This document shows positions 59,248 through 64,000 of a stretch of DNA of 64,000 nt, piece by piece. Made by a program: the position numbers and the translations under genes. Origin of the DNA: Rhodobacteraceae bacterium M382 (GTDB lineage Bacteria > Pseudomonadota > Alphaproteobacteria > Rhodobacterales > Rhodobacteraceae); the NCBI GenBank assembly GCA_025141015.1, contig CP081101.1:223934-287933 (forward strand). The letters run 5' to 3'. Under the pieces are notes generated by a model. It made no database searches. It saw nothing but the letters and a program-made list of their open reading frames with translations, and was not told the DNA's origin. The stretch's first letter is position 1; each line of letters opens with the position of its first letter.

Positions 59248-60231
59248 ATGACACGTGAACGATGGATCAATCTGGCGGTTCTGGCGGTGCTGATCGCCGT
59301 GCCGCTGTGGGCAAAATCGACCGGCGAGATCTTTATCATCTCGCTGACAACCAAGGTTGTCATCTTTGCCATCGCCGGGGTCGGGTTGAACCTGGCTCTT
59401 GGCTTGGGCGGTTTGGTCAGCTTTGGTCACGCTGCATTTTTTGGCATCGGCGGGTATGCCATGGGCATCCTGGCTAGCCACGCACAGGACTATTCCCCGC
59501 TGATGGAATGGCCGTTCCTGATCGAGGGCAGCAACCAGATGCCTGTGATTTGGGTGTTGGCTGTTGTGATCAGCGCCTTGGCGGCCTTGCTGATCGGCGC
59601 ACTTTCACTGCGCACGGCCGGCGTCTATTTTATCATGATCACCTTGGCCTTTGGTCAGATGTTCTATTACTTTGCAATCAGTTGGCCCGCTTATGGCGGC
59701 GAAGACGGATTGTCGATCTATGTCCGCAACGAATTCCCCGGCCTCAACACCCTGGATCCGATGCAGTTCTTTGGTATCTGTTTTGTGTTGCTTCTGGTGG
59801 TTTTGGGTGTTTCCGGACGGGTTGCTGGGTCGTCGTTTGGCCTGGTGCTGGCCGCCGCACGGCAGAATGCCGAAAGGGTGCAAACCGTCGGTGTTGAACC
59901 GTTTCGCGTCCGGTTGATGGCGTTTACCTTGTCCGGTGCGATCACTGGCTTGTCCGGCGCGCTTTATGCGGATCTCAACCGTTTTGTCAGCCCGGCAATG
60001 TTCAGTTGGCAAACCAGCGGAGAGATCATGATTTTTGTCATTCTTGGCGGTGTAGGCCGGTTGTTTGGGCCAGTCGTCGGCGCGGCCCTGTTCATCCTGC
60101 TGGAACATGTGCTGGGTGGCATTTCCGAATTCTGGCACATCTATCTGGGTGGATTGCTGTTGGCCGTTGTGCTGTTTGCCCGTGGTGGCCTGATCGAACT
60201 GCTGGCCGGACGGGAGGTCGCCCATGACTAA
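59248..60231 (+). CDS. Branched-chain amino acid-type ABC permease (LivM-like)
   Basis: 327 residues from ATG 59248 with about ten hydrophobic helices. It has the LivM pattern VGLNLALGLGGLVSFGHAAFF at about 50-70, the LAAARQNAERVQTVGVEPFRV coupling region near 205, and the C-terminal FGPVVGAALFILLEHV segment. It pairs with the LivH-like protein. Its end overlaps the LivG-like ATPase gene by 8 bp. The ATG at 59233 is also in frame, but lies before the livH stop. Confidence 0.93.
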   Translation: MTRERWINLAVLAVLIAVPLWAKSTGEIFIISLTTKVVIFAIAGVGLNLALGLGGLVSFGHAAFFGIGGYAMGILASHAQDYSPLMEWPFLIEGSNQMPVIWVLAVVISALAALLIGALSLRTAGVYFIMITLAFGQMFYYFAISWPAYGGEDGLSIYVRNEFPGLNTLDPMQFFGICFVLLLVVLGVSGRVAGSSFGLVLAAARQNAERVQTVGVEPFRVRLMAFTLSGAITGLSGALYADLNRFVSPAMFSWQTSGEIMIFVILGGVGRLFGPVVGAALFILLEHVLGGISEFWHIYLGGLLLAVVLFARGGLIELLAGREVAHD

Positions 60232-60979
60232 GCCCATTCTGGACGTTCGGGACCTGCATAAATCCTATGGCGCTCTCAAGGCGACCAATGGTGTGTCTCT
60301 GGACCTGCGTCCTGGCGAAATCCACGCCTTGATCGGCCCCAATGGTGCGGGGAAGTCCACTCTGATCCGACAGATCGCAGGCAGCGAGGCATCTGACAGC
60401 GGCACGGTTTGGTTTCAGGGCGAAAACGTCACACCACTGGATGCAGTGAAACGCGCCCAAAAGGGACTGGGGCGCACGTTCCAGATCTCGTCTCTGGCGA
60501 TGGAATTCACCGTTTTACAGAACGTGGTGCTCGGAGCGCTGGGGAAACGTGGCACAGTGTTTCGCCTGTTCAACCGGGTGATGAAGGACGCTGGCCTGCT
60601 GGAGACCGCGATGACGGCATTGGACCGCGTCGGGTTGGAGGATTTTGCCAATTATCGAACCGCCGACCTGTCCCATGGTCAGAGACGTCAACTGGAGGTC
60701 GCAGTCGCCCTGACCCTGAACCCGCGGGTGTTCCTGATGGATGAACCCATGGCCGGTCTGGGGGCCGAAGGGTCGCACCATCTGACGGGTGTTTTGGACA
60801 CATTGCGCCATCAGGCTCCGATCCTGTTGATCGAACATGATATGGACGTTGTGTTTTCGCTCGCCAATCGGATCAGCGTGCTGGTCTATGGCCAGATCGT
60901 CGCGACCGGAACCGCTGATGACATCCGGTCCGATCCGGCGGTCCGCGAAGCCTATTTGGGAGAGGAGGACCTGTCATGA
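60224..60979 (+). CDS. ABC transporter ATP-binding protein (LivG-like)
   Basis: 251 residues. Walker A is IGPNGAGKST, signature LSHGQRRQLEVA, Walker B VFLMDEPMAGLG, and the H-loop IEHDMDVVF. The C-terminal extension (GTADDIRSDPAVREAYLG) is typical of LivG. Its start lies inside the livM-like gene and its stop overlaps the livF-like start (ATGA). Confidence 0.95.
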   Translation: MTKPILDVRDLHKSYGALKATNGVSLDLRPGEIHALIGPNGAGKSTLIRQIAGSEASDSGTVWFQGENVTPLDAVKRAQKGLGRTFQISSLAMEFTVLQNVVLGALGKRGTVFRLFNRVMKDAGLLETAMTALDRVGLEDFANYRTADLSHGQRRQLEVAVALTLNPRVFLMDEPMAGLGAEGSHHLTGVLDTLRHQAPILLIEHDMDVVFSLANRISVLVYGQIVATGTADDIRSDPAVREAYLGEEDLS

Positions 60980-61665
60980 GCCTGTTAAAGCTGACCAATG
61001 TATCCGCCTTTTACGGTCCCTCACAGGCGTTGTTCGATGTCTCTCTGGACATTGCACCGGGCGAAGTTCTTGCGCTGATGGGACGCAATGGCATGGGTAA
61101 AACCACCACGGTCAAAGTCATATGCCAGATGCTAAAGGCCCGCGGCGGGGCTGTGAATTTCGACGGCACAGACCTGACACACCTGCCTTCGCACAGGGTC
61201 GCCCGTTTGGGCGTCGGATTGGTTCCAGAGGGGCGGCGGTGTTTTCCGAACTTGACAGTCTACGAAAATCTGATCGCAGCGGCGCGTCCTGGCGCGTGGA
61301 GCTTTGAGACCGTGTCAGACCTGTTCCCACGCCTGGCAGAACGGCGGGACCAATCTTCGGCTTCATTGTCGGGCGGTGAACAACAGATGCTGGCCATCGG
61401 GCGCGCCTTGATGATCAATCCGCGCCTTTTGATCTTGGACGAAGCCACCGAGGGGCTTGCTCCGGTGATCCGCCAGGAAATCTGGTCTGCCATCGCTCGG
61501 TTGAAACAAGACGCTGGTTTGTCCATTCTGGTCATCGACAAATCCATACGCGAATTGTCCACTGTCGCTGACACGGCTGTTATTCTCGAAAAAGGAAAAT
61601 CTGTCTGGACCGGGGCCTTTGCCGAGCTGTCTCATGATGTGACCAATCAATATTTGGGCGTCTGA
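60976..61665 (+). CDS. ABC transporter ATP-binding protein (LivF-like)
   Basis: 229 residues. Walker A MGRNGMGKTT, signature SLSGGEQQMLAIGRAL and Walker B LLILDEATEGL. The H-loop position reads VIDKSIREL; the usual histidine is a lysine here, as in some LivF-like proteins. It is the second ATPase subunit. A gap of over 400 bp follows without a recognised terminator. Confidence 0.94.
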   Translation: MSLLKLTNVSAFYGPSQALFDVSLDIAPGEVLALMGRNGMGKTTTVKVICQMLKARGGAVNFDGTDLTHLPSHRVARLGVGLVPEGRRCFPNLTVYENLIAAARPGAWSFETVSDLFPRLAERRDQSSASLSGGEQQMLAIGRALMINPRLLILDEATEGLAPVIRQEIWSAIARLKQDAGLSILVIDKSIRELSTVADTAVILEKGKSVWTGAFAELSHDVTNQYLGV

Positions 61666-62103
61666 GGCGGCGGCAGGGGCGACAGCCAATCCCCCATGGC
61701 TCCATTCGTCGTGCCGCCCTATGCGCAGCAATGCGCATTGTGCTTCATGTTGTGGGACCCGCATTGTGTTTCTGCCGTGCGCCCAACAGGATAAATCGGA
61801 TGGACCCGCTCCCCATCGACATTGTCGGTGCTGGTCCCAGGCCCGGCGAACACACTATTGGCGCGCCTCGATGTTCTGGATATCGCCCCCCCCCCCCTGT
61901 TCTTCGTCGTGCTCCTTCACGGCGCTCCCGGCCAACGGATGGATTGAAGAAACGGGGATGACAGCTGCGCCTTTGCCACAGCAGCAGCTGTGAAAATCTG
62001 ACCCTGCTCTGGCGAAAATGGGAAAATGCCAACGGCAACGACTTCCAAGGAGCGGCGTTCCGTGCAACTCTGTTCCCGTCAAAACAACGCGCCACAGGAT
62101 ATC
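61666..62103. other. Intergenic region with a C12 run
   Basis: 438 bp between the LivF-like gene and the XRE-cupin gene. No open frame here has a convincing ribosome-binding site or protein-like composition. It contains an uninterrupted run of twelve cytosines (61886-61897). Open frames on either side of the run would be joined or broken by length changes. I cannot support a gene here; it may hold decayed coding sequence plus the regulator promoter. Confidence 0.45.
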
Positions 62104-62715
62104 ATGAAAGAACCCCGCAAGGCTTTGGACGACAGGCCATCTCTTGATCTGATCGTCGGTGCTGCTGTCAAAAATGACCGCATGCTCGCCGGATTGACCT
62201 TGGCTGAATTGTCAAAACGCGCCTCTGTGTCCACAGCAATGATATCCAAGATCGAACGCGGTCAGGTTTCGGCGTCGTTAACCACACTGGGGGCGCTGGC
62301 CGAAGCGATCGGCGTGCCACTGATCAACTTCTTTGCCGGAACCGTGGAAAAGACGGATGTCTCTTTTGTTCCTGCAGGCGAAGGCGTTCAAGTCCAACGC
62401 CAAGGCAGTGCCTTTGGCCACTCCTACAAACTGGTTGGACGCGCCGATGCGAACCATGTCAGCTTTGAGAGTTTTGCCGTCACACTGGAACAACCGCTCA
62501 GTAAGCGGCCATTGTATCAACATCGCGGGATTGAATTCATTCACGTGCTGGACGGTGAGATGGTTTATCGTTGCGGCGATGGGCAGTTTACGATGAAGCC
62601 AGGAGACAGCTTGTCTTTTGTGTCCAACGCCGCTCATGGTCCTGTGGAATTGCTGACACCCAAGGTCACATTCGTAACCGTGATTTCCAAGGCGGAAAGT
62701 GCAGATATGAATTGA
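62104..62715 (+). CDS. XRE-cupin transcriptional regulator
   Basis: 203 residues from ATG 62104 (AGGA upstream; the frame is open further but loses character). The helix-turn-helix is at about 22-60 (TLAELSKRASVSTAMISKIERGQ) and a C-terminal cupin at about 125-190 (FIHVLDGEMVYRCGDGQFTMKPGDSLSF). This XRE-cupin arrangement is common in regulators of amine, amino-acid and polyamine catabolism. It probably controls the liv-type operon, the neighbouring Rieske gene, or both. Confidence 0.9.
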   Translation: MKEPRKALDDRPSLDLIVGAAVKNDRMLAGLTLAELSKRASVSTAMISKIERGQVSASLTTLGALAEAIGVPLINFFAGTVEKTDVSFVPAGEGVQVQRQGSAFGHSYKLVGRADANHVSFESFAVTLEQPLSKRPLYQHRGIEFIHVLDGEMVYRCGDGQFTMKPGDSLSFVSNAAHGPVELLTPKVTFVTVISKAESADMN

Positions 62716-62840
62716 AGCCGGGCCTTGCGCCGCGTTTTTTCTTGCTCGGAACATTTTTTCTTGATATGAAATTTTTCAACTGATGGTTAAATACGCTCCA
62801 GACCTAATCACGAGGTCGGATCGCAATCGGGAGATATTTC

Positions 62841-63896
62841 ATGCAAAACGATTTAACGGGCAGTGACGGCTTCATTCGCAACTGCTGGTATGTTGCCGGG
62901 CGGAGCGAAGATTTTGGCCAATCCCTGACGGCGAACCGTTTCCTGGGCGATGATGTCGTTATCTTTCGTGGCGAGTCCGGTGAACCCATCGCATTGGAGG
63001 ACGCCTGCCCACACCGCAAGCTGCCCCTGTCCAGAGGGTCAATCCAGGGCAGCACCGTGGTCTGCGGGTACCATGGCCTGACCTTTGATTGCAGCGGTGC
63101 CTGTGTGGCCGCCCCAACCCAGGAAAATGCGATCCCCAAAAGAGCGACCGTGCGATCCTATCCGGTTGAAGATCGTTGGGGGTTCCTGTGGATTTGGATG
63201 GGCGATGAAGAAACCGCCGACCCTGGCGAAATCATAGACATCCCCAACTTTGACAATCCCCAATGGGGGCGCACCGAACGCGGATCAATGGGGATGGCCT
63301 GCAACTATCTCTATATCACCGACAACCTACTGGATCCCAGTCATGTGGCGTGGGTCCACCTTACGTCATTTGCCGGAGCCGGCACCGACAACAGGCCACT
63401 GGAGATGGAAGAAAGCGACGACCATGTCACGATCTTCCGCTGGATCCATTCAGAGCCAGCCGCACCCTATTATGCGTCGATGCTGACCTTTGGTGACAAT
63501 TGTGACCGCAAACAGCATTACGAATGTCGGGTGCCATCTACAGCAATCAACATGTCGGTCTATGCTCCCGCCGGACAGGGTGGCGCGGACAGGCCGCTGT
63601 CTGACGAAGCATTCGTGAACATTTCCTACAACTTCATCACACCAGTGGATCATGAAAACTCGCTGTACTTCTGGTTTCAGCACCGCAACCGCCATGCTGG
63701 CGTCGCCGAGATCGACAAACATATGTTCGAAGGGGCGATCATGGCATTTACCGAGGACAAGGAAGTGCTCGAAGAGGTCCAGCGCGGAATGGCCAATCGC
63801 AAGTCTGCGTATCTAAACCTGGGACTGGATGCAGGAGCGATGCGGTTCCGTCAAAAAGTGGCCCGGCGGATCCAAGCCGAGCAGCCTTCCGACTAA
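62841..63896 (+). CDS. Rieske oxygenase, VanA-like, second copy
   Basis: 351 residues. The Rieske ligands are C56-P-H58 and C75-GY-H78; the iron site is in DNLLDPSHVAWVH with two histidines. It is clearly similar in plan and motif to the protein at 53864 (identical CPHRKLPLS and CGYHGLTFDCSG segments), so the two are paralogues. The 125-bp leader is AT-rich. It lies behind the XRE-cupin gene and liv-type transporter, and no reductase is adjacent. It probably demethylates or hydroxylates the compound imported by that transporter. Confidence 0.92.
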   Translation: MQNDLTGSDGFIRNCWYVAGRSEDFGQSLTANRFLGDDVVIFRGESGEPIALEDACPHRKLPLSRGSIQGSTVVCGYHGLTFDCSGACVAAPTQENAIPKRATVRSYPVEDRWGFLWIWMGDEETADPGEIIDIPNFDNPQWGRTERGSMGMACNYLYITDNLLDPSHVAWVHLTSFAGAGTDNRPLEMEESDDHVTIFRWIHSEPAAPYYASMLTFGDNCDRKQHYECRVPSTAINMSVYAPAGQGGADRPLSDEAFVNISYNFITPVDHENSLYFWFQHRNRHAGVAEIDKHMFEGAIMAFTEDKEVLEEVQRGMANRKSAYLNLGLDAGAMRFRQKVARRIQAEQPSD

Positions 63897-64000
63897 ATCC
63901 AGCATATCCCACAGGTACCAAGGCGTTTGAGCAGGGTTCAAGCGGCTTGGAGTTGTGCCTCGCCGCGACATCACCAGGCCAGTGTGGCGGGGTCGACCGT
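63897..64000. other. Window end without a gene
   Basis: The last 104 bp after the Rieske stop show no convincing coding start and no clear hairpin. A gene may begin beyond the window. Confidence 0.4.

Noticed and set aside
61731..61993. Short plus-strand frames around the C12 run as a real gene
   Set aside because: They have no ribosome site, low-complexity translation and no recognisable family. They are kept only as a note on the run.

Overview
The window is about 64 kb of bacterial chromosome-like DNA, fairly GC-rich. It probably comes from a marine Roseobacter-group alphaproteobacterium (Rhodobacterales). The evidence is gene content and style: heterotetrameric sarcosine oxidase, several non-pyrrolysine MttB-family proteins, a monomeric isocitrate dehydrogenase, paired FAD amine oxidases, a DUF1403 protein, and ATGA/TTGA-coupled operons. 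I saw no rRNA, tRNA, CRISPR, prophage or insertion sequence.

Layout. 0-4.1 kb: aldehyde dehydrogenase plus FAD amine oxidase, facing a Rieske oxygenase. 4.3-11.5 kb: housekeeping genes (phosphate transporter, monomeric isocitrate dehydrogenase, ACT-domain protein, Tex). 11.5-20.3 kb: a LysR regulator and a divergent six-gene operon encoding a semialdehyde-type dehydrogenase, an unusual M19 dipeptidase-like protein, an unrecognised 564-residue protein, a DUF3726-like protein, an Ldh2-type reductase and a BCCT transporter. 20.3-24.1 kb: OxyR/KatG and a YqaA-like protein. 24.4-30.9 kb: two FAD oxidases, tandem fluoride channels, a ScpB/DUF1403 pair and a UDP-glucuronate epimerase-like gene. 30.9-54.9 kb: a large catabolic island for a methylated amine or betaine. 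55-56.3 kb: a leishmanolysin-like protease with a possible type I secretion tail. 56.6-63.9 kb: a branched-chain-amino-acid-type ABC transporter, an XRE-cupin regulator and a VanA-like Rieske oxygenase.

How the island fits together. A GntR/FCD regulator gene (41467-42129) lies between an oligopeptide/opine-type ABC transporter operon (minus strand) and its Tat-dependent binding protein (plus strand). The perfect 12-bp palindrome CTGTGATCACAG occurs five times in the window, always between genes: before the Rieske gene at 4.1 kb, before the ABC operon, before the binding-protein gene, and twice in the divergent promoter between a NicX/M29-like gene and soxB. I infer one regulon covering the transporter, a dimethylglycine-dehydrogenase-like flavoprotein, two MttB-family proteins, a racemase, a deacylase, a 2-oxoglutarate oxygenase, a redox-dead AhpD-fold protein, a ring-cleavage-dioxygenase-like protein, sarcosine oxidase BDAG and Rieske oxygenases. 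The substrate is not proven. N-methylated cyclic betaines such as homarine or trigonelline are a reasonable guess.

The most likely undescribed material is this GntR regulon and the 12.5-20.2 kb LysR-linked operon with its two uncharacterised proteins.
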